This document shows positions 45,084 through 53,575 of a DNA stretch of 64,000 nt, piece by piece; position 1 is the stretch's first letter; each line of letters opens with the position of its first letter. The DNA is taken from assembly GCF_000424325.1 (NCBI RefSeq), contig NZ_AUJR01000033.1, positions 1-64,000 of the forward strand, written 5' to 3'. The position numbers and the translations under genes are program-made. Below the pieces are notes generated by a model that saw nothing but the letters and a program-made list of their open reading frames with translations, had not been told where the DNA came from and did no database searches. The stretch comes from [Clostridium] clostridioforme AGR2157 (GTDB lineage Bacteria; Bacillota; Clostridia; Lachnospirales; Lachnospiraceae).

Positions 45084-46109
45084 ATGAAAAAATTTGCAGC
45101 AGCAATGGCAGCGGCTTTGAGTCTGGCCGTACTGGGGCTCACCGGATGTGCCCAGAGCGGCGCTAAGACCAGCGCGGAGGCCACCGCGGAAAACCCGATG
45201 GTGCTTACTCTGGCTCACGGCCTCAGCGAGACCCATACGGTACATATTGCAATGACAAAATTTGCAGACACGGTGGAGGAACGGACAAACGGAAGAATCC
45301 AGGTCCGCATCCTCCCAAACGGCCAGCTGGGTTCCGAGAATGAAAATATGGAGCAGCTGATGGCCGGTGTCATTTCCATGACAAAGGTATCCGCACCTGG
45401 CCTTGCCACCTACAATGAATCCTATCACGCCTTTGGCCTTCCCTATATCTTTGACGATACGGAAGACTTTTATCATGTAATGGATTCCGATCAGATGCAG
45501 GATTTCTTCCTGTCCTCCTCAGATGACGGATTCGTAACCCTGACCTACTACACCTCCGGCGCCCGTTCCTTCTACACCAAGAACAAGGCAATCCGCACGC
45601 CGGCTGACTTAAAGGGTCTGAAGATTCGTGTACAGGACATGAAATCCCAGACTGATATGATGAAGGCCTTAGGCGGCATCCCGGTAGCCATGTCCTACGG
45701 CGATGTATATACCTCTCTTCAGACCGGCATCATCGACGGCACTGAGAACAATGAAACAGCCCTTACCACCGGTAAGCACGGTGAAATCTGCAAGGTATAC
45801 TCCACGGACCAGCACGCCATGATTCCTGATGTAATGGTCATGAGCGCCAGGATATGGAAGACCATCAGCCCGCAAGACCAGCAAATCATCCTGGAAGCCG
45901 CCCACGAATCCACCGAAAGCCACAAGATTGCATGGGATACCGCCATTGATGTGGCCATTCAGGAAGCAACGTCCCAGATGGTAGTGGAATTCGTGAATGA
46001 TGTTGACAAGGATGCGTTCCGCCAGGCCACAAGCGGTATGATTGACGAATACTGCGCACAGTATCCGGGTGTGGAGGAGCTGCTTGACATCATTGATTCG
46101 GTAGAATAA
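45084..46109 (+). CDS. TRAP transporter solute-binding lipoprotein (DctP type)
   Basis: The product is 341 aa from ATG 45084, after AAAGGGG; the upstream frame to 45006 lacks a site. The lipobox is LTGC. LKGLKIRVQDMKSQTDMMKA holds the carboxylate-binding arginine, and GGIPVAMSYGDVYTSLQTGI then IDGTENN is the classical DctP block. It is a binding protein for a carboxylated ligand, coupled with the GH31 enzyme upstream and the permeases downstream. Confidence 0.9.
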   Translation: MKKFAAAMAAALSLAVLGLTGCAQSGAKTSAEATAENPMVLTLAHGLSETHTVHIAMTKFADTVEERTNGRIQVRILPNGQLGSENENMEQLMAGVISMTKVSAPGLATYNESYHAFGLPYIFDDTEDFYHVMDSDQMQDFFLSSSDDGFVTLTYYTSGARSFYTKNKAIRTPADLKGLKIRVQDMKSQTDMMKALGGIPVAMSYGDVYTSLQTGIIDGTENNETALTTGKHGEICKVYSTDQHAMIPDVMVMSARIWKTISPQDQQIILEAAHESTESHKIAWDTAIDVAIQEATSQMVVEFVNDVDKDAFRQATSGMIDEYCAQYPGVEELLDIIDSVE

Positions 46110-46123
46110 AGGGAGGTAATCAC

Positions 46124-46624
46124 ATGAATGAAATATTATCTGTCATCAGAAAGTGGATGACCCGTCTTCTGGCCGGCATAGCCACTGCGCTGCTGTCCGT
46201 CATGACCCTTCTGGTCCTGTACCAGGTATTTACACGCTACGTGCTCAACAGCCCGGCTGCCTTTACCGAGGAGCTGGTGCGCTACTTACTGATTTGGACC
46301 GGTTTCATCGGAGCTGCCTATGCCTTTATCACCAGGGAGCACATGTGCCTGATGCTGGTGCGTGACAGCTTAAGCCCGGCAGGCCGCCGGATTCTGATGA
46401 CAGTCATCGATGTGCTGATTCTGCTCTTTGCCATCTTTGTCATCACCATAGGCGGATTCAAGCTGGCATTAAGCGCCCGGAAGGTATTCTCCGCGCTGCT
46501 GGGGATTCCCAGAAGCCTGGTATATGCCATGGCGCCAATCTCCGGACTGTTCATCATCCTGGCACAGATTATCAATATCTACGAGGATGTAACCGGAATC
46601 ACCATCGAAGGAGGGAATGAGTAA
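46124..46624 (+). CDS. TRAP transporter small permease (DctQ type)
   Basis: The product is 166 aa with four membrane helices. VFTRYVLNSPAAFTEELVRY and IGAAYAFITREHMCL are DctQ-family segments. GGGAGG precedes the start, and the stop overlaps the next ATG by one base. Confidence 0.9.
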   Translation: MNEILSVIRKWMTRLLAGIATALLSVMTLLVLYQVFTRYVLNSPAAFTEELVRYLLIWTGFIGAAYAFITREHMCLMLVRDSLSPAGRRILMTVIDVLILLFAIFVITIGGFKLALSARKVFSALLGIPRSLVYAMAPISGLFIILAQIINIYEDVTGITIEGGNE

Positions 46625-47925
46625 TGAGTATCGGACTTACAACAGTCATTCTGTTTGCGGTATTTGGCATCCTGCTGTTCCTCAGCTGCCCAATCTCCGT
46701 CAGCATCGTAATCGCATCCATCGTAACTGCCATCTCCAGCCTGTCCTGGGACCAGATTACATTCATCACCATGCAGAAAATGAACAGCGGCGTGGAGAGT
46801 TTCTCCCTGCTTGCCATCCCCCTCTTCATACTGGCCGGCAACATCATGAATAACGGCGGTATCGCCAGACGCCTTGTAAACTTTGCAAAGCTGTTCGTGG
46901 GCTGGATTCCAGGTTCCCTGTCCCAGGCCAACATCGTGGGCAACATGCTCTTTGGCGCACTGTCCGGTTCTTCCGTAGCAGCCGCATCTGCCATGGGCGG
47001 CTGTATCTACCCCATCCAGAAGGATGAGGGATATGACCCTGCTTTTGCCACGGCAGTCAACATTGCCTCAGCCCCAACCGGACTCCTGATTCCCCCTACC
47101 AGCGCATTCATCGTGTACTCCACGGTAGCGGGAGGCGTGTCCATATCCACCCTGTTCATGGCCGGATACATTCCCGGCATCCTGATGGGCGTTGGCTCCA
47201 TGGTAGTGGCCTTCATTTACGCCAAAAAGCATAAATATCCGGTATCCGGCCGCACGCCCATGAAGGAAGCCGTTAAAGTGACGCTGGAAGCCATCCCCAG
47301 CCTGCTGCTCATCATCATTGTTATCGGCGGTATCGTGGGAGGCATCTTCACAGCCACTGAGGGAGCAGGTATCTGCGTGCTTTACTGCCTGATTCTTTCC
47401 ATCTGCTACAAGAGCCTTACAGTGAAGTCCTTCATGAAAATCCTGGTAAGCAGCGCATGCACCAGCGGCATCATCCTGTTCCTAATATCCGCTTCCTCCG
47501 CCATGTCCTTTGTCATGGCATACTCAGGAATCCCGGCAGCCATCAGCGAGGGCATCATGTCCATCTCCACCAACAAATACGTGATTCTGCTGCTGATGAA
47601 CATAATCCTGATGGTTGTGGGCATGTTCATGGATATCACACCGGCTATCCTGATTTTCACGCCTATCTTCCTTCCTATCGCCCAGAGTTTAGGAATGACT
47701 GACATTCAGTTCGGCGTCATGTTAATCTTCAATATGTGCCTGGGCAACATCACGCCTCCTGTTGGTTCCGTACTGTTCGTGGGCTGCGGTATCAGCAAAA
47801 TCAGTATCGAACAGGTGACCAGAACCCTGCTTCCCTACTTTGCGGTACTGTTCCTCCTGCTTATGGCCGTTACCTATATACCGGCGATTTCACTGGGTAT
47901 TCCGAGCCTGATGGGATTAATTTAG
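46624..47925 (+). CDS. TRAP transporter large permease (DctM type)
   Basis: The product is 433 aa, a complete DctM with 12 or so helices: LFILAGNIMNNGGIARRLVN, FGALSGSSVAAASAMGG and VVGMFMDITPAILIFTPIFL. It forms the sodium-coupled importer with the DctP and DctQ partners and completes the GH31 operon. Confidence 0.92.
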   Translation: MSIGLTTVILFAVFGILLFLSCPISVSIVIASIVTAISSLSWDQITFITMQKMNSGVESFSLLAIPLFILAGNIMNNGGIARRLVNFAKLFVGWIPGSLSQANIVGNMLFGALSGSSVAAASAMGGCIYPIQKDEGYDPAFATAVNIASAPTGLLIPPTSAFIVYSTVAGGVSISTLFMAGYIPGILMGVGSMVVAFIYAKKHKYPVSGRTPMKEAVKVTLEAIPSLLLIIIVIGGIVGGIFTATEGAGICVLYCLILSICYKSLTVKSFMKILVSSACTSGIILFLISASSAMSFVMAYSGIPAAISEGIMSISTNKYVILLLMNIILMVVGMFMDITPAILIFTPIFLPIAQSLGMTDIQFGVMLIFNMCLGNITPPVGSVLFVGCGISKISIEQVTRTLLPYFAVLFLLLMAVTYIPAISLGIPSLMGLI

Positions 47926-47952
47926 GAAAATGATAAGACGAATTTTATATGT

Positions 47953-48005
47953 AACATAACAACAGGCCGCCTGAGCTTTGCGCCCGGGCGGCCTGTTGTT
48001 ATGTT
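47953..48005 (+). terminator. Nineteen-base-pair perfect hairpin after the GH31/TRAP operon
   Basis: AACATAACAACAGGCCGCC at 47953-47971 is exactly inverted at 47987-48005, loop 15 bases. There is no long T run after it, but it lies 28 bases past the stop. It can act for either strand and abuts the Rpn relic. Confidence 0.6.
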
Positions 48006-48292
48006 GAAATTTTCATCCGGCCTTCCTCCCTGGCCTCCTGCAGCTGATACGCCCGTTCTTCCCATTCCTGCATATATTACACATCCAGGCGGATGGAACG
48101 CAGCCATGGCGCTGTTCTCAACTCCCGCTCCGACTGAGGCTGTTTTATCAGCTCAATTTCCTTTTCCAAAACAATGGATAACATCAGCTCCAATATTTCC
48201 GAATCCTCCATGGCACAGGCAAACAGGAAACGGTCCAGCAGCGTCAGTTCAGCCAATGGTTTCATGATACATTTTGTCTTTGGTTTACTCAT
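48004..48292 (-). pseudogene. Rpn-family nuclease relic with internal deletion
   Basis: The N-terminal 71 codons (MSKPKTKCIMKPLAELTLLD then RFLFACAMEDSEILELMLSI, RTAPWLRSIRLDV) match the N-terminus of Rpn/PD-(D/E)XK nucleases closely. The frame stops at 48077, and only MQEWEERAYQLQEARREGRM, the typical C-terminal tail, follows. The middle, with the nuclease active site, is absent. A different member's middle and end survive at 286-555. Confidence 0.65.
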
Positions 48293-48435
48293 GTACTTCT
48301 CTTCAATATAAAAATCGAATCAGCAAACGTATCAGCGGAAAACCGCAGGGCATGAATGCCCGCGTTTCCCGCTGTCTGCTTCTATAGTATCTACTATTTT
48401 CCGTATCCTCTATCCCGTACTTAGCCACGCTTTCT

Positions 48436-49158
48436 CTACAGCACCTTCTCCAAAAATCCCCTGGCCCTGTCGCTCTTGGGATTCTTAAAGAACTCATCGG
48501 GATTGGCATCCTCCACTATCTGTCCGTCGTCTATAAAGCAGATGCGGTCCGATACCTCCCTGGCAAATCCCATTTCATGGGTTACCAGAGCCATGGTGAT
48601 TCCTGTATGAGCCAGGTTCTTAATGACCTCCAGAACCTCCTTTACCATCTCAGGATCCAGAGCGCTGGTAGGTTCATCGAACAGCATAATCTGCGGTTCC
48701 ATGGCCAGGGCCCTGGCGATGGCGATTCTCTGCTTCTGGCCGCCGGACAGCTTTCCCGGATAGGCGTCCGCCTTCTCCACCAGTCCCACCAGTTTAAGAA
48801 GCTCCAGGGCATTTTCTGCCGCCTTGTCCTTGGGAATCTTGTTCACCTTCACGGGGGCATAGGTCATATTTTCCATGACCGTCATATGGGGAAACAGGTT
48901 AAAGTGCTGGAACACCATGCCGATGTTCTTCCTGACTGCCTGGATATCGGCCTTTGAAACCGTAATATCCGTACCGTCAATGAACACCTGCCCCTTGGTG
49001 GGCTTCTCCAGCAGGTTGATGCACCTTAAGATGGTGGACTTGCCGGATCCGGAGGGACCAATCAGCGTAACTACCTGGCCCTTCTCAATATTCAGGTTGA
49101 TTCCCTTTAATACTTCCAGGTTTCCGAAGCTTTTATGCACATCACGAAACTCTATCAC
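48436..49158 (-). CDS. Polar amino acid ABC transporter ATPase (GlnQ type)
   Basis: The product is 240 aa. It has Walker [10 protein letters not shown], the Q-loop [17 protein letters not shown], signature LSGGQKQR, Walker [13 protein letters not shown] and the H-loop VTHEMGFA. It powers import of a polar amino acid or derivative. It is the last gene of the binding protein-permease-ATPase operon and overlaps the permease gene by 17 bases. Confidence 0.93.
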   Translation of the reverse strand: MIEFRDVHKSFGNLEVLKGINLNIEKGQVVTLIGPSGSGKSTILRCINLLEKPTKGQVFIDGTDITVSKADIQAVRKNIGMVFQHFNLFPHMTVMENMTYAPVKVNKIPKDKAAENALELLKLVGLVEKADAYPGKLSGGQKQRIAIARALAMEPQIMLFDEPTSALDPEMVKEVLEVIKNLAHTGITMALVTHEMGFAREVSDRICFIDDGQIVEDANPDEFFKNPKSDRARGFLEKVL

Positions 49159-49810
49159 TTCTGTTCACCCACCTTTCCAGACGGCTGGCAACTGCCGACA
49201 ATATCATGACAAATACGTAGTAAATAACGGCAATGACCAGGTAGGGTTCAAAGAACCTGAAGGTCAGGACCGTAATCTGGTCCGCGGCCCTTAAGAGCTC
49301 CACCGCACCGATGTAGGACAGGATGGAAGACTCCTTTAACAGGGCAATGGCCTCATTCACCAGGCTGGGAAGAATGTGTTTCACGGCCTGGGGAATGATG
49401 ATGTCCTTCATCATGTCCCCGTAGCCAATCCCCAGGGACATGGACGCCTCATACTGTCCCTTGTCCACCCCCATGATTCCTCCCCGGAATATCTCGGAGA
49501 CATAGGCTGCGGAGTTCAGTGTAAATGTGAGGATTCCGGACTGGGTGGTGGTCAGTGTGAATCCCAGCAGCTGCGGCAGTCCAAAATGGACAATACACAG
49601 CTGTACCAGGAGAGGCGTTCCCCTGAAGATGGATGTATAAAACCTTCCGAACCATATGAGAGGTTTATATTTGCTGATTTTAACAAGAGCCAGTACGATG
49701 CCCAGCAAAAACCCCAGCACGGCGCAGATTGCCGTAATCTTCAGGGTGAGCAGTGCTCCATGGTATAGGAATGGCCAATATTGCCAAACGCTGGTAAAAT
49801 CTAATTTCAT
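49142..49810 (-). CDS. Polar amino acid ABC transporter permease (HisM/GlnP type)
   Basis: The product is 222 aa with about five membrane helices. [20 protein letters not shown] is the EAA loop, and [15 protein letters not shown] then [11 protein letters not shown] are typical. A single permease gene implies a homodimer. Confidence 0.92.
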   Translation of the reverse strand: MKLDFTSVWQYWPFLYHGALLTLKITAICAVLGFLLGIVLALVKISKYKPLIWFGRFYTSIFRGTPLLVQLCIVHFGLPQLLGFTLTTTQSGILTFTLNSAAYVSEIFRGGIMGVDKGQYEASMSLGIGYGDMMKDIIIPQAVKHILPSLVNEAIALLKESSILSYIGAVELLRAADQITVLTFRFFEPYLVIAVIYYVFVMILSAVASRLERWVNRSDRVS

Positions 49811-49835
49811 ATGCGCAGCCCCTTTTTACATTTCC

Positions 49836-50750
49836 TTAATCTAAGATGAACTGTTCGCTTAAATGACTTGCGATGATTTCATCCAGTTCTCCGTTTTCCA
49901 TCATTTCCTTCAATGTGTTGTTAAATGTCTCATAGTAAGGGGATTCCTTCGGGAAACCGATGGCGAAACAGTCATCATCCACCTTATCCATAAGGCTCAG
50001 CTTAAGACCTTCGTTGTTCTTTAAGAACTCTGTTGCGCCTGCGCCGTCAACGATACACGCGTCGGCCCTCTTACTCTTTACTTCCTCGATACATGCAGGG
50101 CTGCCCTGGATGCCAACGGTCTCCGCGCCTTCCACACTCTCCGCTACCTGCTGGTAGTTGGTGCCGAATACATAGGCAATCTTCTTACCCTTCAGAAAAT
50201 CCAAATCCGGGTAATTATCCTCTGCCCTGTACACAATGGCATTTCTTGGATAGAAGAAGATTTCGCTGAAGTCCAGTGTCTTCTCCCTCTCTGCTGTGGG
50301 CGCCATACCGCCGCTGCAGAAGTCAATCTGTCCTGCCTGGATAGCAGCCATCAGGCTCTTAAAGGGCATGTCCACAAATTCCACCTGACCGCCGTTCTTC
50401 TCCACAGCTGCCTTTACAATATCAATATTCATACCTACATAGGTCTTGCTTCCGTCTGCCGCCATCTCGATGGATTCAAAGGGAACAAAGGTAGCTGAAC
50501 AGCCCACCTTCACGGTCTTGCCGGAAAATGGATTCCCGGCCGCAGTGTCTGCCGGATTCTCTCCTGCTTCTGACTTATCCTCAGCGCCGGCTGCCGCAGT
50601 ATCCGCCGCGTCCTTACCTGCCCCACCCTTGTCCGCGGCCTCCTGGGTGGCTGCCTGTGCAGCGGCCGTGGTGGCATCCGCTCCGCCGGAACATGCGGTG
50701 AGTGCGCCTGCTGTCAGAACAGCGCACAGCAATAGTGCAATTTTTTTCAT
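49836..50750 (-). CDS. Amino acid-binding lipoprotein (family 3)
   Basis: The product is 304 aa from ATG 50750, where GGAG precedes. The lipobox is LTAC, and a long Ala/Asp/Gly-rich linker (about 22-70) follows. The domain opens at TVKVGCSATFVPFESIEM and has the family-3 ligand motif FVDMPFKSLMAAIQAGQIDF then CSGGMAPTAEREK. It is divergent from the deacetylase genes across a 238-base gap, so the imported compound may relate to them. Confidence 0.9.
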   Translation of the reverse strand: MKKIALLLCAVLTAGALTACSGGADATTAAAQAATQEAADKGGAGKDAADTAAAGAEDKSEAGENPADTAAGNPFSGKTVKVGCSATFVPFESIEMAADGSKTYVGMNIDIVKAAVEKNGGQVEFVDMPFKSLMAAIQAGQIDFCSGGMAPTAEREKTLDFSEIFFYPRNAIVYRAEDNYPDLDFLKGKKIAYVFGTNYQQVAESVEGAETVGIQGSPACIEEVKSKRADACIVDGAGATEFLKNNEGLKLSLMDKVDDDCFAIGFPKESPYYETFNNTLKEMMENGELDEIIASHLSEQFILD

Positions 50751-50926
50751 AATAATTCTCCTCTCTGTTATATGTATATAAAAATAAAAAGTCTGCTTTC
50801 TGCAAACCTTATCCCTTCCCTCTGCCTGACCGGCATTCATACAAGGAAGAACTTGCATAAGCATAGCATAAATATACATCAGATTCAATAGATTCCAGGA
50901 TTTTTCCAACCCGTTAATCCCCTTAG

Positions 50927-50954
50927 TTGACTTACCTCCCGTCCATGTTATAAT
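50927..50954 (+). promoter_or_regulatory. Promoter of the deacetylase pair
   Basis: TTGACT (50927-50932), 16 bases, TATAAT (50949-50954), 34 bases before the first ATG. The remainder of the 50751-50988 gap shows no clear feature. Confidence 0.65.
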
Positions 50955-50988
50955 GAAAACCAGAAATGAATAAAAGGAGCAATTTACC

Positions 50989-51888
50989 ATGTCATATGAA
51001 ATAGACGGCAGGACAAACGGACCTGCCATAACCTGGCCCGGCCGCGCCAGGATTGCTGTCATGGTCACATTTGACTTTGACGCAGAATACCTGCGCATGT
51101 CCAGGGCCGCCTCCAAAGGCACCTCCATCGGATTCACGGATTATTCCCGCGGCCAGTACGGCCCCCACGAGGGTCTGAAAAGGTGTCTGGATATGCTGGA
51201 CACACATGATATCAAGTCCACCTTCTTTGTACCGGGAATCGTTGCGGAAAAATACGCTGCCCAGGTGGAATCCATCCATGCCAGGGGCCATGAAATCGCT
51301 TGCCACGGATATATGCATGAATCCGTCCGCGGCATATCCATGGAAGAAGAAACAGAAATACTGGAAAAAAGCGAGACTATACTGAAACGCATCACGGGAC
51401 GCCGTCCCGTGGGACACAGGGGCCCGGAGAGCATCATCCATCCATTTACCCCTGAGCTGCTGGCACAGCGCGGTTACCTGTACAGTTCTTCCATGAAGGA
51501 CTGCGACTGGGCATATCTATGGGAAAAGGACGGACAGGTCCTTCCGCTGGTGGAGCTGCCGTGTGACATTACCATGGATGATTTTACCTATTTTTATTTT
51601 ACCTTCAGCGACCCTGCCGTGCGCTCCATGTATACCAACCGCGAAGTATTCGGAAACTGGAAGGATGAGTTCGACGGCCTTGCGGAAGAGGGAAATAAAA
51701 TTTTCATCCTAAAACTCCATCCCCAGATGATAGGACGCGCCAGCCGGATTGCCGCCCTGGGAAACTTCATTGCCTATATGAAGCGCCACGGCGCCTGGAT
51801 TACCACCTGTGAGGAGGCGGCGCGGTATGTACTGGCACAGGCAGAAACCAATCAGGGGAATCCTGCAAAAGGAGGTACCGCCGTATGA
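50989..51888 (+). CDS. Polysaccharide deacetylase-fold hydrolase (PuuE/HpPgdA-like), first copy
   Basis: The product is 299 aa. The catalytic Asp-Asp motif is FDFDAE (28-33), the metal histidines are in CHGYMHES (His106, His110), and VGHRGPES provides the third motif. There is no signal peptide. This branch of carbohydrate esterase 4 contains allantoinase PuuE, cyclic imidases and Helicobacter-type PgdA. The pairing with a second copy and an amino acid importer suggests a small cyclic amide or N-acyl compound rather than peptidoglycan. The substrate is unknown. Confidence 0.8.
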   Translation: MSYEIDGRTNGPAITWPGRARIAVMVTFDFDAEYLRMSRAASKGTSIGFTDYSRGQYGPHEGLKRCLDMLDTHDIKSTFFVPGIVAEKYAAQVESIHARGHEIACHGYMHESVRGISMEEETEILEKSETILKRITGRRPVGHRGPESIIHPFTPELLAQRGYLYSSSMKDCDWAYLWEKDGQVLPLVELPCDITMDDFTYFYFTFSDPAVRSMYTNREVFGNWKDEFDGLAEEGNKIFILKLHPQMIGRASRIAALGNFIAYMKRHGAWITTCEEAARYVLAQAETNQGNPAKGGTAV

Positions 51889-52718
51889 TGACCTGGCCTG
51901 ACAACAAGCGTATCGCTGTCATGATGGCATTTGACCTGGACGCAGAGACCATGTGGACCACCAGAGGCGATGGCAACCATGACCATATAACCAACTTATC
52001 CCGGGGCGCATACGGTCCCAAACAGGGTGTGCCCAGAATCCTGGACATGCTGGATGTGTATGGGGTGAAGGCAACCTTCTTCATTCCCGGCGTCATAGCC
52101 GAACATTATCCCCTGGTAGTAAAGGAAATCAGCCGCAGGGGGCATGAAATCGGATTTCACGGATACCTCCACGAGGAATCCACCTCCACTTCCTATGAGG
52201 AGGAGGATGCCACCATGACCCGCTGCGAGACCATTATAAAGGAACTGACCGGACAGACCATTGCAGGACACCGTGGACCGGGAGGTGTGATACATGATTA
52301 CAGCCTGAGACTGTTCCTGGAGCACGGCTACATATACAGCTCCAATTGGAGAGACTCCGACGGCCCCTTTATCCATACCATAGACGGCCGGCAGGTTCCC
52401 CTGGTGGAGCTTCCCAAGGATTCCATCTTTGACGATACCGCATACGATTTTTACACGGATTCTGCCCCGGAACGATATGAACTGAAATCTCCCCGGGAAA
52501 TGCTCGAAATCTGGAAGGATGAATTCGATTCCCTGGCAGCGGAAGGCAGAATGATTAACTTTGTCCTCCATCCCCAGTTCATAGGCCGCGCCAGCCGGGT
52601 AAACATGCTGAGCGAGCTTATAGGCTATATGCTGTCCCATGGGGCCTGGATTGATACCAACCGGGCAGTGGCGGAGTATGTGCTGGAGAACCGGGATTTA
52701 TTAATGCCTGACAGATAA
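51885..52718 (+). CDS. Polysaccharide deacetylase-fold hydrolase (PuuE/HpPgdA-like), second copy
   Basis: The product is 277 aa; it starts within the stop of the first copy (4-base overlap). The motifs are FDLDAE (Asp17, Asp19), FHGYLHEE (His92, His96) and AGHRGPGG. The two proteins are similar throughout (for example KDEFDSLAAEGRMINFVLHP against KDEFDGLAEEGNKIFILKLHP, 10-20 residues each), so this is an old tandem duplication. They could form a heteromer, or one may be regulatory. Confidence 0.8.
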   Translation: MMTWPDNKRIAVMMAFDLDAETMWTTRGDGNHDHITNLSRGAYGPKQGVPRILDMLDVYGVKATFFIPGVIAEHYPLVVKEISRRGHEIGFHGYLHEESTSTSYEEEDATMTRCETIIKELTGQTIAGHRGPGGVIHDYSLRLFLEHGYIYSSNWRDSDGPFIHTIDGRQVPLVELPKDSIFDDTAYDFYTDSAPERYELKSPREMLEIWKDEFDSLAAEGRMINFVLHPQFIGRASRVNMLSELIGYMLSHGAWIDTNRAVAEYVLENRDLLMPDR

Positions 52719-52771
52719 ACCTTATTCAATCCTTAACTGCTCCCTACCCACTTCCATAAAACGAAACAGCA

Positions 52772-52808
52772 GGCGCCTCCTTTCAGACTCGTGTCAAAAG
52801 GAGGCGCC
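52772..52808. terminator. Hairpin between convergent genes
   Basis: GGCGCCTCCTTT (52772-52783) pairs fully with AAAGGAGGCGCC (52797-52808), loop 13. It separates the deacetylase gene from yedK and could serve both strands. Confidence 0.6.
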
Positions 52809-52853
52809 CTCATGTTCAGATAATCAAATCCATATATTCATGCCATATACGGC

Positions 52854-53447
52854 TCAGAACAAGGTCTGCTGCTCATACTCACAGTCCCTTGCCAGTTGGG
52901 GCGGTTCCTGCCCCAGCAGTTCCTTTGTCTTTGCGCTGTCCAGAATCCATTCCCTAACCTGTTCCCTCTCAAGAACCAGAGGCATACGGCTGTGGACAGG
53001 GGCCATGGATGCATTGGCCTGGGTGGTAAGTATGACGAAGTGGTCCCCATCCTCATACCTGCCATAAAATCCGGCCAGAAACAGAATCCGGCTACCTTCC
53101 TTAGTGAATGTAAATTTCTCTTTATTCTTATTCCACTCATAAAACCATGAAACAGGGACCACAGCCCGGCGCAGGCTCACACTTTCCCGGAACATCCGCT
53201 TTTCAAACACAGACTCTGACCTGGCATTAAAAACCAGCCCCTTTCCGCCCGGCCCGGGATATCCCCACTTCTGCCTGCAGACCCGGAGACTCCCGCCCTG
53301 GTCCCCGGCTGCCACAATGACCGGCGCCGTGTCGCCCGGATGGATGTCCCGGTCCAGCACTCCCAGTTCCAGTTTCCAGTCCTTCTGCTCTGTTAAGTCC
53401 CTTATCTCATCTAATAATTCCGCGCTGAAATGATATCTGCCGCACAT
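52854..53447 (-). CDS. SOS response-associated peptidase-like protein (YedK/HMCES)
   Basis: The product is 197 aa from ATG 53447. The catalytic Cys2 follows directly (MCGRYHF), and other family residues appear: FNARSE (Asn), WFYEWNK (Glu) and VHSRMP (His). YedK forms a thiazolidine cross-link with abasic sites in single-stranded DNA and shields them. The ribosome binding site AGGAA is moderate. The gene stands alone. Confidence 0.93.
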   Translation of the reverse strand: MCGRYHFSAELLDEIRDLTEQKDWKLELGVLDRDIHPGDTAPVIVAAGDQGGSLRVCRQKWGYPGPGGKGLVFNARSESVFEKRMFRESVSLRRAVVPVSWFYEWNKNKEKFTFTKEGSRILFLAGFYGRYEDGDHFVILTTQANASMAPVHSRMPLVLEREQVREWILDSAKTKELLGQEPPQLARDCEYEQQTLF

Positions 53448-53575
53448 GAAATTCCTGCCTGCCCTTTCCTGAGTATTAAGTTCCCGCGGCGGCATTTTAT
53501 CCGCCTACTGTATTATATACCCAAACCCTAAAAAATCAATGCAGGCATTCAGCAGGGACACAGTCTGAGCGCTCA

